A stretch of 64,000 bases of DNA, taken from contig JBMNJV010000004.1 of assembly GCA_050951845.1 (NCBI GenBank), positions 124,001 through 188,000 on the forward strand, in the 5' to 3' direction. This document shows, one piece after another, positions 39,192-46,902 of the stretch. The stretch is from UBA5436 sp050951845 (lineage in GTDB: Bacteria; Bacillota; Clostridia; Saccharofermentanales; DTU023). The translations under genes were made by a program, and so were the position numbers. The number at the start of each line of letters is the position of its first letter. Within the stretch, counting starts at the first letter, position 1. The notes under the pieces are model-generated. The model was not told the DNA's origin and did no database searches. It worked only from the letters and a program-made list of their open reading frames with translations.

Positions 39192-39214
39192 TAGATTCAC
39201 AGAAAGGAGCAGAG

Positions 39215-39466
39215 ATGAAAGAAAGAAACATTTTTGAAGGAATGGTTTTTCAAAGTCCAGCAGTAAGCAAAGAAGAGTATATAGATATGTATCCGGAATA
39301 CATAAGAAGATGCTCAGAAGCATATAAAAGACTTGAATTAAGCAAAAGAAGATTAGATTACGAAGTAAAACAAGAAAGACGAAGATTAAGCATTATTTCA
39401 ATCGTTGTTGGAACAGTAGCAATAATACTATCCGTTACCTCGATATTGTTATCAACATTGCGATAG
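39215..39466 (+). CDS. Small tail-anchored membrane protein
   Basis: 83 residues: a soluble, charged, mostly helical N-terminus (possible coiled coil RLELSKRRLDYEVKQERRR) and one C-terminal membrane helix (SIISIVVGTVAIILSVTSIL). AAAGGAGCAGAG precedes the ATG. Its last 32 bp overlap the 3' end of the convergent gene at 39435, which also encodes a C-terminal membrane helix there. Family not recognised. Confidence 0.7.
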   Translation: MKERNIFEGMVFQSPAVSKEEYIDMYPEYIRRCSEAYKRLELSKRRLDYEVKQERRRLSIISIVVGTVAIILSVTSILLSTLR

Positions 39467-39791
39467 CTGATAGCAGCAACGATATAGAGCTGATGACTAA
39501 AGGGTAATAAGTAACCATAATTTCACGCTTGCGATAGATTTTATAGCTTTTACCTTTGAGAGTAGGGACAACAACATATGCTATTTGAAGCGGATGATCC
39601 ATATCAAGTCTTTCACCGTTGATAGCACAAATCAAGCCAAAGTCACTCAACCTTTGCAATGCAGTTGTTTCACGTTGATTTTCGTAATTGGGAATAAAAT
39701 CAGGATCATCTTGTTTTAAATTAGAGATTTTACTTAACAACCATCTTTCATACCTGGAAAGAACACAATCAGAATAATCGTATTTACTCAT
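39435..39791 (-). CDS. Tail-anchored membrane protein on the opposite strand
   Basis: 118 residues. The N-terminal 90 residues look like a winged-helix-type soluble domain (YERWLLSKISNLKQ, ALQRLSDFGLICAINGE), followed by a C-terminal membrane helix (YYPLVISSISLLLSAIAMLI). A GTGAGG site precedes the ATG. It is the only leftward gene inside the rightward early block here, so it is probably expressed separately in the lysogen. Function unknown; a membrane exclusion or sensing role is possible. Confidence 0.7.
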   Translation of the reverse strand: MSKYDYSDCVLSRYERWLLSKISNLKQDDPDFIPNYENQRETTALQRLSDFGLICAINGERLDMDHPLQIAYVVVPTLKGKSYKIYRKREIMVTYYPLVISSISLLLSAIAMLITISR

Positions 39792-39843
39792 TAGTTTACC
39801 TCACATAGTAGTTGAACTAATCATAACACAGAAGGGAAAGGAC

Positions 39844-40002
39844 ATGAAAAATATAAAAATAGATCAAGTCGATCATGGAATCGAATTCGATCCAACGAAA
39901 GTCTATTCAGGAGCATTTTATGGATTGTGTAAGGCCATTCTTGAATCAGTAAGAACCGAGAAGCTGGGGAAAATGAGAAGGGAGAAAAAAGCATGTTCAT
40001 GA
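39844..40002 (+). CDS. Small phage protein of 52 residues
   Basis: ATG after AGAAGGGAAAGGAC; reads MKNIKIDQVDHGIEFDPTKV and ends REKKACS. Basic C-terminus, no membrane segment. It overlaps the next gene by 10 nt, consistent with a coupled early operon. Function unknown. Confidence 0.6.
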   Translation: MKNIKIDQVDHGIEFDPTKVYSGAFYGLCKAILESVRTEKLGKMRREKKACS

Positions 40003-40148
40003 TTTATTTGTTGCTACTAATCGGCATAGCAGGAGGATGGGAGCAAGAGTTAATGGATACGCCAACATTCTTACTGCTAGCCGGATTGGTATTCACATTA
40101 ATTATCTATGAAGGATTTAGATTAAAAGCAAAGGAACAAAAGAAATGA
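39993..40148 (+). CDS. Small two-helix membrane protein
   Basis: 51 residues: MFMIYLLLLIGIAGGW, a short acidic turn, then TFLLLAGLVFTLIIYEG and a basic tail, that is, two membrane helices. AAGGGAGAAAAAAGC precedes the ATG, and its TGA overlaps the next ATG. The size and layout resemble small phage membrane proteins of unknown role. Confidence 0.6.
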   Translation: MFMIYLLLLIGIAGGWEQELMDTPTFLLLAGLVFTLIIYEGFRLKAKEQKK

Positions 40149-40351
40149 ATGAAATACATACAACAGAAAAAAGACAATTTCTTAAAGATATAAAAAAAGT
40201 CGCAGACTCACTAGAAAAGATTTCAAAAACATTAGAAGAACAAAAAGAGCTAGTAATAACTAAAAATGATGGCGCTCTAATTGCATCAATAACAAAAGAG
40301 AACGCCATAATTTCTGAAGGTTACAACATTGAAGTTACCCGAGATTATTAG
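40145..40351 (+). CDS. Small helical phage protein
   Basis: 68 residues, coupled to the preceding gene by ATGA. Mostly a charged helix (KDIKKVADSLEKISKTLEEQKE), likely a coiled-coil dimer, with a short beta-like tail. Its 3' end overlaps the end of the convergent gene at 40335 by 17 bp. No family recognised. Confidence 0.6.
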   Translation: MNEIHTTEKRQFLKDIKKVADSLEKISKTLEEQKELVITKNDGALIASITKENAIISEGYNIEVTRDY

Positions 40352-40550
40352 TTTCATTACCATCTGGATTAGATGCCGGGGTATCAATGCCATTGATGTT
40401 TCGAACATGATAGTTCTTGTAAGTACCATTGTTAATCGCAGTAACAAATTGCTCACGAGACATATAACGATTAGTGAAAGTATCTTTGAATCTCTCGTTT
40501 CTGCCAGATTCAGATTCATGAATTACTTCAACTATTCTGTTATCATCCAT
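40335..40550 (-). CDS. DUF3892-like phage protein
   Basis: 71 residues: IVEVIHESESGRNE, then MSREQFVTAINNGTYKNYHV, and a C-terminal block NGIDTPASNPDGNETNNLG that closely resembles the NPDG-x-E-x-NNL ending of the DUF3892 family, common in phages and mobile elements. Function unknown. A very good AAAGGAGG site precedes the ATG, and a minus-strand promoter with an internal palindrome lies upstream. Confidence 0.75.
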   Translation of the reverse strand: MDDNRIVEVIHESESGRNERFKDTFTNRYMSREQFVTAINNGTYKNYHVRNINGIDTPASNPDGNETNNLG

Positions 40551-40585
40551 AGATTTACCTCCTTTCTAATTCAAATAAAGAACTT

Positions 40586-40626
40586 TTGTTTCTTATCAAT
40601 TTTAACACTATATATAGTGGGGTCAA
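40586..40626. promoter_or_regulatory. Overlapping divergent promoters with palindromic operator
   Basis: Rightward: TTGTTT (40586-40591), 17 bp, TATATA (40609-40614). Leftward: TTGACC (40621-40626 reversed), 16 bp, TAAAAT (40599-40604 reversed). The perfect 14-bp palindrome CACTATATATAGTG (40606-40619) covers the rightward -10 and fills the leftward spacer, so one bound dimer could close both. Confidence 0.6.
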
Positions 40627-40638
40627 GCTAACAATTAC

Positions 40639-40650
40639 ACAACATGTTGT
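40639..40650. promoter_or_regulatory. Second palindrome upstream of the HTH gene
   Basis: ACAACATGTTGT is a perfect 12-bp palindrome about 20 bp before the HTH gene start, in the predicted transcript leader. A candidate autoregulatory site. Confidence 0.4.
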
Positions 40651-40670
40651 AAAAGTAGGAGTTGTAATGT

Positions 40671-40913
40671 ATGCGTAATGAAATTGAAATAAACTGCGGG
40701 AAATTACTGATAAAGCTAAGAAAAAAACACGGCATATCTAGATATAGACTTGCCAAATTAACAGGATTAAGAGAATCAACAATACAAAATTGGGAAACAG
40801 GAGGTATTGAACCGACAGTAAATAATTTTAATAAAGTTTTATATGCACTTGATGAAGAGTTAATTTTAGGAAAGGAAGGAATAAAGCTACGTGACGCAGA
40901 AAGAAAAAGATGA
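40671..40913 (+). CDS. XRE-family HTH regulator
   Basis: 80 residues with one HTH (ISRYRLAKLTGLRESTIQNW at 22-41). Divergent from the DUF3892-like gene across a palindromic promoter region that it may bind. AGGAG precedes the ATG. A second regulator besides CI and Cro suggests an extra decision or timing layer in the early region. Confidence 0.85.
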   Translation: MRNEIEINCGKLLIKLRKKHGISRYRLAKLTGLRESTIQNWETGGIEPTVNNFNKVLYALDEELILGKEGIKLRDAERKR

Positions 40914-41085
40914 ACTAATAAATTGTGCTTTAATAGCAAACCTTGAATTGTCGGTTGCTATTCAAAGCTCCATGGATATATATATCAAAATTTTAAGATA
41001 TGAAGAAATCATGCATGAGTTTACAAACAATATCATAAAAATGACAGAAAAAAAACCACAGCTGCAACTGTGGCCAAAATCTTAG
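40891..41085 (+). CDS. Small phage protein
   Basis: 64 residues from GTG 40891 (AAGGAAGG upstream), overlapping the HTH gene by 23 bp. Helical and mildly acidic, ending KPQLQLWPKS. No family recognised. Confidence 0.5.
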   Translation: MTQKEKDELINCALIANLELSVAIQSSMDIYIKILRYEEIMHEFTNNIIKMTEKKPQLQLWPKS

Positions 41086-41105
41086 AAAGGATTTTTATTC
41101 ACACC

Positions 41106-41282
41106 ATGAGTATATCAAATAGAAATATAAATGACAAAGTTACAAACTCAAAGCGTTTCAATTTATCTGAAGTTTCAAGAATTGTAAGAAGCGGCTTTGA
41201 ATACGGTTATAAAGATATTTGGGTTAGAGATATTGGCAATGGTTTCTATGAAATCAGCAAATGGAATCTAGGTAAAGAATAA
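41106..41282 (+). CDS. Small phage protein
   Basis: 58 residues from ATG 41106 (AGAAAGGA 15 nt upstream; an in-frame GTG at 41070 overlaps the previous gene and is less likely). Reads as one alpha/beta mini-domain (RFNLSEVSRIVRSGFEYGY, DIWVRDIGNGFYEISKW). It abuts the exonuclease gene, whose ATG overlaps its stop. Function unknown. Confidence 0.55.
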   Translation: MSISNRNINDKVTNSKRFNLSEVSRIVRSGFEYGYKDIWVRDIGNGFYEISKWNLGKE

Positions 41283-41932
41283 TGTTTAACCGGATTAAAT
41301 GTAAAGATCATGAATCATGGCTTGCTGAGCGTCAAAAAGGAATTGGCGGATCTGATGCTGCAACAATTTTAGGACTTAATCCATATAAGACTAATCAAGA
41401 ATTGTATCGTGAGAAAATCGGATTGATCATTCCAGAAGATATTTCAGCTAAGCCATATGTAAAGTACGGTATCAACGCTGAAGGAAGTCTAAGGCAGTTG
41501 TTTAGATTAGATTATCCAGATTATAAGGTATATAGCCGAAATAACGAGATCTTAAGGAACAAGAAGCTCCCATACCTTCAAGCTTCAGTTGACGGTGAAT
41601 TGACTGATCCTGAAGGCAGAAAAGGCATCCTTGAGGTTAAGACAACAACGATCCTTCGTTCCATGCAGAAAGAGCAATGGAGGGATCGTGTTCCGGACAA
41701 TTACTATTGCCAGATACTACATTACTTGTTAGTTACCGGATATGAGTTTGCGATTCTTAAAGCACAAATGAAATACGAATATCCGGAGAAAATGAAACTT
41801 ATAACAAATCATTATCACTTTGAAAAATCAGACTTAATAGATGATCTAAAAACATTACTTCGGGCAGAAGTTAAGTTTTGGGATCACATTATAAATGAAC
41901 AAGAACCGGACTTATTGTTACCTGCTATTTAG
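41282..41932 (+). CDS. YqaJ-type (lambda exonuclease-like) recombination nuclease
   Basis: 216 residues of the PD-(D/E)XK viral recombinase family. WLAERQKGIGGSDAATILGL (11-30) is the family signature, the catalytic Asp is in QASVDGEL, and ILEVKTTT gives the Glu-x-Lys of the active site. It resects DNA ends 5' to 3' and hands single strands to RecT, encoded two genes downstream. The gene order exonuclease-DUF1351-RecT is common in Firmicute phages. Confidence 0.93.
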   Translation: MFNRIKCKDHESWLAERQKGIGGSDAATILGLNPYKTNQELYREKIGLIIPEDISAKPYVKYGINAEGSLRQLFRLDYPDYKVYSRNNEILRNKKLPYLQASVDGELTDPEGRKGILEVKTTTILRSMQKEQWRDRVPDNYYCQILHYLLVTGYEFAILKAQMKYEYPEKMKLITNHYHFEKSDLIDDLKTLLRAEVKFWDHIINEQEPDLLLPAI

Positions 41933-41944
41933 AAAGAGAAGAAA

Positions 41945-42856
41945 ATGACAAAAGCAAAACAAAACCTAGAACTAATTGTTAGACCGTTGCATGTTCCAAC
42001 TGAACCTGAATTCAACTTTGAAGAGATCAAGAATCAGGTTTCTAACATTGCAACTATCTATAAAAATATCGAATACACAGAAGATACAAGGCAAGAAGCT
42101 AAGGCTGATCTTGCAACACTTCGCAGATTCTCTAGAGCTATGAACGATAAGAGGATCGAAGTAAAAAAAGAGTATAATAAGCCACTTGATAAGTTTGAAG
42201 AAAAGATAAAAGAAATTGACGGACTTATTCAAGAACCAATCGCACTTATTGATGCACAAGTTAAAGAATATGAACAAAAGATAATAGATGAAAAGCTTGC
42301 TGAAGCTAGAGAATACTTTGAAAGTAAAGCTAAAAAAGAAGGCGTTGATGGATTTTTAAGTTACTCACTTGTCGAACAACCTAACTTCTCAAACCTTTCC
42401 AAATCACTGAATCAAATTAAAAAAGATATTGATGAAACAGTCGAACGAGTAAAAAGCGACTGGGCAGTTATTGAGGGCATGAAATCCGACTTTGAAGTAG
42501 ATATGAAGATTAAATATACAAACACACTTGATCTTCAAGAAGCTATTGCTACCGATCAAAAGCTTAAGGAGCAAGAAGAAAAAAGAAAAGCTTACGAGCT
42601 GGAAAGAAAAGAAAAAGAAGCTAAAGCTGAAGCTGAAAAAAGAGAAAAACAAAAAGCACAAGATGTTGATTTATTTGTTAAACCTGAAGAAGAAAAAGCT
42701 GCAGCAGAAGCAACGGTTAAGCCGATTACTAAGGATGTTGAAGAAGTCCACACAATAGCGTTTAAGGTTCAAGGAACAAAGGCACAGCTAATTAGCCTAT
42801 CTAACTTCATGAAGGCTGAAGGAATCGAATTTGAGCAGATCAAGGGGGTCAAATAA
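41945..42856 (+). CDS. DUF1351-like coiled-coil phage protein
   Basis: 303 residues. The N-terminal part (LELIVRPLHVPTEPEFNFEE, TRQEAKADLATLRRFSRAMND) matches the DUF1351 family found beside phage recombinases; residues about 200-235 are a highly charged Lys/Glu coiled coil. Likely an accessory of the exonuclease-annealase pair, by position. Its stop overlaps the recT start (TAATG). Confidence 0.85.
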   Translation: MTKAKQNLELIVRPLHVPTEPEFNFEEIKNQVSNIATIYKNIEYTEDTRQEAKADLATLRRFSRAMNDKRIEVKKEYNKPLDKFEEKIKEIDGLIQEPIALIDAQVKEYEQKIIDEKLAEAREYFESKAKKEGVDGFLSYSLVEQPNFSNLSKSLNQIKKDIDETVERVKSDWAVIEGMKSDFEVDMKIKYTNTLDLQEAIATDQKLKEQEEKRKAYELERKEKEAKAEAEKREKQKAQDVDLFVKPEEEKAAAEATVKPITKDVEEVHTIAFKVQGTKAQLISLSNFMKAEGIEFEQIKGVK

Positions 42857-43803
42857 TGAGTAATAAGAATACATTAGCACAAAGAGCAGAAAGTAATAGT
42901 TTTTCATCTTTCATGAATTTGCCGGCAGTTAGGCAAAAAGTGTATGACATTGTCGCAGGTAAGGATGGAGATAGGTTTATAACGTCAATTGTTACAGCGG
43001 TAGGAACTAATAAGGATCTAGCACAGTGCGATTATTCATCCATCCTATCAGCAGCATTATTAGGTGAATCGCTTAAGTTAAGTCCTTCACCACAATTAGG
43101 GCATTTTTACATGGTGCCTTATAACGTGAGAGGCATTGGCAAGGCTGCACAATTCCAACTTGGATATAAAGGCTACATTCAACTAGCAATCAGATCTGGC
43201 CAATACCGTGATCTTGATGTTATTTCAGTTAAAGAAGGTGAATTAATTTCTTATGATCCGTTTAATCGTAAGACTGAATTCAATCCGATAACTGATCCTA
43301 TCGAAAGGGAAAATGCTAAGACAATAGGCTATTTTGCTTATTTTGAATTACTGAACGGTTTCAGAAAAGAGCTTTATTGGAGCAGGGATCAGATGAAGGC
43401 ACATGCTGAACATTATAGCCCCGGATATCGAAACGATATAAGAAAAAACACATCTTATACTTTCTGGTCAAAGGACTTTGACGGTATGGCACAAAAGACA
43501 ATGCTAAGGCAACTCATTAGCAAATGGGGGATTATGAGCATTGACATGCAGCAAGGGTTATCAGGTGACATGGCAGTGATAGATGATGAAGGCAAGTACA
43601 CATACGTTGAAGAAATTGATTTTAAGGATGTTACTCCTGCCGAAGAAGATAAAGAACAACCTGAACCTACTGAAGAAGAATTGCCTGAAGATCATTCAAC
43701 TAATGAGATTACACAGCAGGCTGATGATCAATCCTTACCCTTTGACATAGGGAATAGTGTTGATCCGGATCAGCAATCTTTAGAAGAAGCCTTTTTTAGT
43801 TAA
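42856..43803 (+). CDS. recT: RecT-family single-strand annealing protein
   Basis: 315 residues; anneals complementary single strands during phage recombination. The core carries GHFYMVPYNVRGIGKAAQFQ, LGYKGYIQLAIRSGQYRD, KEGELISYDPFNRKTEF and YWSRDQMKAHAEHYSPGY, the RecT/redbeta-like blocks of Gram-positive phages. The C-terminal 70 residues are acidic and disordered, as in relatives, and may bind host single-strand binding protein. Translationally coupled to the DUF1351-like gene. Confidence 0.93.
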   Translation: MSNKNTLAQRAESNSFSSFMNLPAVRQKVYDIVAGKDGDRFITSIVTAVGTNKDLAQCDYSSILSAALLGESLKLSPSPQLGHFYMVPYNVRGIGKAAQFQLGYKGYIQLAIRSGQYRDLDVISVKEGELISYDPFNRKTEFNPITDPIERENAKTIGYFAYFELLNGFRKELYWSRDQMKAHAEHYSPGYRNDIRKNTSYTFWSKDFDGMAQKTMLRQLISKWGIMSIDMQQGLSGDMAVIDDEGKYTYVEEIDFKDVTPAEEDKEQPEPTEEELPEDHSTNEITQQADDQSLPFDIGNSVDPDQQSLEEAFFS

Positions 43804-43823
43804 TAAGTGTAAAGGATAAAGCA

Positions 43824-44756
43824 ATGACTACTAGAAAAAAAGATAAAGGGTTCATCGCTTTATATCGTGAATTGTCTGATCACTGGCTATGGGATGACAC
43901 TCCATTTGCACGTGGCCAAGCTTGGGTTGATCTGTTGTTGATGGCCAATCATAAAGATAATAAAACCATCTTCAATGGAAACCCAATTGAGGTTAAACGT
44001 GGCCAAATGATTACCTCTATTCAGAAGTTATGCACAAGATGGGGTTGGAGCAACTCTAAAGTAAATAAATTCTTAGAAACTCTTGAGAAAGAAAGGATGT
44101 TGACACGAAAAAGCGATGCTAAAAAGACGGTCATAACCATTGATAACTATGCGTTTTGGCAAAGCACCGAAGATGAAAAACATCGCAGAAACGATACTGA
44201 AGCATATCAGAAGCATAACAGAAGCATATCAGAAGCATATCAAAAGCATATCAGAAACACACAAACAACAATGATAAACAATGAGAACAATGAGAACAAT
44301 GAGAACAATGTAAACAAGTTATGCACGGAGCTAGAATCTAGCTCCATGCAGAATACTAATGCAGAAAAAGAAAACTCATTCATTGATTTAATCCTTAATG
44401 ACAAGTCACTGTTTTTTGTTAATGACAAAGATATTGCTGAATGGAAAAAATTATATCCTGCTGTTGATGTTAAGCAAGAGCTTAGAAATATGAAGGGATG
44501 GCTTGATGCTAATCCAACTAAGCGAAAAACAAGACGAGGCGTCAAGCGGTTTGTCAATAACTGGCTATCACGTACTCAGGATCAAGGCGGTACACGTGGC
44601 TATGCGAATCAGGATAAAGCTGAACAGTACAAGCAAAAACAAGCTGCACGCTATGACAATGACGAAGATAGCTTGAGTAAGCTAGGCGTTGATTTGAGCC
44701 ACTATACCGAGCAATTGAAAAAAGAAAAGGAGCTAAAGAATGCAGGCACTAGGTGA
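43824..44756 (+). CDS. Phage replication initiator with N-terminal winged helix
   Basis: 310 residues. The N-terminal 110 residues (GFIALYRELSDHWLWDDTPF, RGQMITSIQKLCTRWGWSNS) form the winged-helix domain typical of phage replisome organisers; a repetitive linker follows (EAYQKHNRSISEAYQKH and an Asn/Glu run), then a helical C-terminal domain (SLFFVNDKDIAEWKKLYPAV). The linker-coding DNA holds tandem iterons, so the gene probably contains its own origin. The next gene, a DnaC-like loader, overlaps it by 17 bp, as expected for initiator and loader. Confidence 0.85.
   Translation: MTTRKKDKGFIALYRELSDHWLWDDTPFARGQAWVDLLLMANHKDNKTIFNGNPIEVKRGQMITSIQKLCTRWGWSNSKVNKFLETLEKERMLTRKSDAKKTVITIDNYAFWQSTEDEKHRRNDTEAYQKHNRSISEAYQKHIRNTQTTMINNENNENNENNVNKLCTELESSSMQNTNAEKENSFIDLILNDKSLFFVNDKDIAEWKKLYPAVDVKQELRNMKGWLDANPTKRKTRRGVKRFVNNWLSRTQDQGGTRGYANQDKAEQYKQKQAARYDNDEDSLSKLGVDLSHYTEQLKKEKELKNAGTR
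44201..44350. repeat. Probable phage replication origin: iterons, AT-rich repeats and inverted repeat
   Basis: Five contiguous copies of an 11-mer, consensus AGCATATCAGA, lie at 44201-44255 (copy 2 has AAC, copy 4 ends AAA). Then follow AT-rich DNA and four 9-mers AACAATGAG (44277-44312), then a perfect inverted repeat with 9-bp arms GGAGCTAGA/TCTAGCTCC at 44327-44345, flanked on both sides by TGCA. Because 11 is not a multiple of 3, the repeats are conserved as DNA, not as protein. The order matches lambda's ori within gene O. Confidence 0.75.
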
Positions 44757-45582
44757 AACGATCCTTAACATGAAGGCACACAAAAACCCTGATGATTACG
44801 TTGAAAATGGATTACTGCATTGCGGTAATTGCAAAACTCCTAAAGAGCATGAAGTAAATTTTTCTGGATTAAGTATTGTAAAAAAAATGCCTATCCCTTG
44901 CAAATGTCAGGCAGAGAAAGATGCTGAACAAGCTGAAAAGATGAAGCAAGCGGAATTTGAAGCGTGGAGAGCAAGGACTATCCGTGAAGGCTTAGGAAGT
45001 GAAGCAAACAGAGAATGCACGTTCGACAGAGACGACCTAAGCAACCCGAATGTGAGTGCTATATGCAGGGCTTACGTGAATGAATGGAGCAAGGCGAAAG
45101 AAAACAATCTTGGCTTATTGTTTTATGGATCAGTTGGAACTGGCAAGACTTTTCATGCTTTGACAGTTGCTAACGGATTGATCGACAAGGGGGTTAGCGT
45201 TAGGTTCACGAGTATAACAAGAGAATTAAGCAAGATTCAGGGAGCTTATCCGGAAGACCGGCAAATGATTTTAGACAAGTTATTTAATTGTGATTTGTTG
45301 ATTCTTGACGATGTGGGAGCTGAACGAGATACAAGCTATGCACTAGAGCAAGTATACACGATTGTTGACGGCAGATATGCCTCAAATAAGCCCTGCCTTG
45401 CAACCACTAACCTAAGTCTTAACGAACTTCAGAAGCCTAGTACAACGGGCTATGAGCGGATATATGATCGCATTCTAGCTATGTGCCAGCTGAGATTAAA
45501 AATCGAAGGTAAATCTAAACGAATAGATCAAGCGAAAGCGAAAGAGCAAGAAGCATTAGAAATTTTAGGACTGAAAAAATGA
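44740..45582 (+). CDS. DnaC-like helicase loader ATPase
   Basis: 280 residues. An N-terminal zinc-binding patch (Cys28, Cys31, Cys54, Cys56) precedes an AAA+ domain: Walker A GSVGTGKT (130-137), Walker B LLILDDVGAE, sensor ACLATTNLSLNEL, and arginine-finger region YERIYDRILAMC. It loads the replicative helicase at the origin marked by the preceding initiator. Overlaps the initiator gene and is followed by an overlapping DUF1064 gene. Confidence 0.93.
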   Translation: MQALGETILNMKAHKNPDDYVENGLLHCGNCKTPKEHEVNFSGLSIVKKMPIPCKCQAEKDAEQAEKMKQAEFEAWRARTIREGLGSEANRECTFDRDDLSNPNVSAICRAYVNEWSKAKENNLGLLFYGSVGTGKTFHALTVANGLIDKGVSVRFTSITRELSKIQGAYPEDRQMILDKLFNCDLLILDDVGAERDTSYALEQVYTIVDGRYASNKPCLATTNLSLNELQKPSTTGYERIYDRILAMCQLRLKIEGKSKRIDQAKAKEQEALEILGLKK

Positions 45583-45929
45583 GATATAGACGACACAAAT
45601 ACAATGCAAAGAAGACTGTTATTGACGAAATCACGTTCGACAGCAAAGCGGAAGCTAAGCGATATGCAGAACTAAAACTATTAGAGCGAGCAGGAGAGAT
45701 TAAGCATCTGAAACTACAGCCAAGATACTTGCTGCAAGAAAGCTATAAAAAGAATGGCAAGACAATACGAAAAATCGAGTATGTTGCCGACTTTGAGTAT
45801 GTGGATATGCGAAGCAAGATAGTTGTGATTGAAGACGTGAAAGGCGTTAGAACACCTGTCTATAAACTGAAAAAGAAAATATTCGAGTATAAGTATCCCA
45901 ATTTTGAAATTACGGAGGTTGGGCGATGA
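45579..45929 (+). CDS. DUF1064-like phage nuclease
   Basis: 116 residues: FDSKAEAKRYAELKLLERAG (active-site Glu), LQPRYLL, EYVADFEYVD (Asp) and VIEDVKGVRTPVYKLKKKIF (Glu-x-Lys), the PD-(D/E)XK pattern of DUF1064/phage endonuclease I-like proteins. It probably trims or resolves replication and recombination intermediates. ATGA overlaps on both sides join it to the loader and the methyltransferase. Confidence 0.85.
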   Translation: MRYRRHKYNAKKTVIDEITFDSKAEAKRYAELKLLERAGEIKHLKLQPRYLLQESYKKNGKTIRKIEYVADFEYVDMRSKIVVIEDVKGVRTPVYKLKKKIFEYKYPNFEITEVGR

Positions 45930-46666
45930 TAGATTACAGAAATGAAGATTGCATGGCCGGCATGGCAAGGTATCCGGATAAGTATTTTGACCTTGCGATA
46001 GTTGACCCGCCGTATGGGACAGGAAGCGTGACTTATATGCCAAGAACCAGAGATAATGCGTTTGGTGGCTATATAGATAAATACGAAATAACAGTAGCGA
46101 CGCTGGACGCGAACCAGCGGGCATTATCAAAAGTCGAAGTGGTGCACACTCAAACCTCAAAAGAAACCATAAGAAACTTTTCAGAAGCAAATGCAAGCCC
46201 CAATCCGCTATATTTTGAAGAGCTGTTTCGAATAAGCAAAAATCAGATTATTTGGGGTGGAAACTATTTTATATTGCCACCGTCTCGTGGATTTGTGGTT
46301 TGGCACAAAACAACCGTTGCAGAAACTTTCAGCATGGCAATGTGTGAGTATGCGTGGGTGTCGTTCAATACCAATTCAAAGATGTTTAGCGGAGCGCCTC
46401 AAGGAACCGCAAAAGACCCAAGAGTGCACCCAACCCAAAAACCCGTTGCCCTCTACAAATGGCTACTCAAAAACTACGCAAAAAAAGGCGACCTGATACT
46501 CGATACTCACGTTGGTTCAGCATCGTCACTGATTGCCTGTCACGACATGGGCTTTGATGCTGTCGGGTTTGAGCTTGACGAGGATTATTACAAGGCAAGC
46601 AAACAACGGCTTGAAAGACATATGCGACAGATAAGCATGTTTGATTTAACGGAGGAGAGCAAATGA
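45926..46666 (+). CDS. DNA adenine/N4-cytosine methyltransferase
   Basis: 246 residues, class with motif IV first: LAIVDPPYGTGS (catalytic DPPY), then a target-recognition stretch, HPTQKPVALYKWLL, and the AdoMet site ILDTHVGSASSLIACHDMGFDAVGFELD. No restriction endonuclease is adjacent, so it is an orphan enzyme, likely to protect phage DNA from host restriction or mark it. GGAGGTTGGGCG precedes the ATG. Confidence 0.92.
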   Translation: MIDYRNEDCMAGMARYPDKYFDLAIVDPPYGTGSVTYMPRTRDNAFGGYIDKYEITVATLDANQRALSKVEVVHTQTSKETIRNFSEANASPNPLYFEELFRISKNQIIWGGNYFILPPSRGFVVWHKTTVAETFSMAMCEYAWVSFNTNSKMFSGAPQGTAKDPRVHPTQKPVALYKWLLKNYAKKGDLILDTHVGSASSLIACHDMGFDAVGFELDEDYYKASKQRLERHMRQISMFDLTEESK

Positions 46667-46902
46667 AAGGCATAAAAATCAATTGGGGAGTATTAGCAAA
46701 TATAGAGGAAGATTTAAACGAGCAGGGATATTCGCTAGGCGAGAAAAGAAAAATTTGGAAAAAAATAAAGGAAGCAAGGTCATTGTTGACGATTAAAGGC
46801 TTTTTGACAGAAGCGGAAAGCCAAAAAGTTGTAAATAGAATGGCGAAGGCGATTGGTAAAGATATTATCAAGTTAGAAAATAACGAGGTGGAAAGCAAAT
46901 GA
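46663..46902 (+). CDS. Small basic helical phage protein
   Basis: 79 residues, ATGA-coupled to the methyltransferase. Helical, lysine-rich (KINWGVLANIEEDLNEQGYS, EKRKIWKKIKEARSLL). No motif recognised; it could bind nucleic acid. Confidence 0.6.
   Translation: MKGIKINWGVLANIEEDLNEQGYSLGEKRKIWKKIKEARSLLTIKGFLTEAESQKVVNRMAKAIGKDIIKLENNEVESK

Noticed and set aside
42404..42661. Minus-strand Phe-rich frame opposite the DUF1351-like gene
   Set aside because: Shadow of the Lys/Glu-rich coiled-coil codons on the other strand.
44201..44312. Tandem repeats considered as a CRISPR array
   Set aside because: Units are 11 and 9 bp without spacers and lie inside a coding gene; they fit iterons, not CRISPR.
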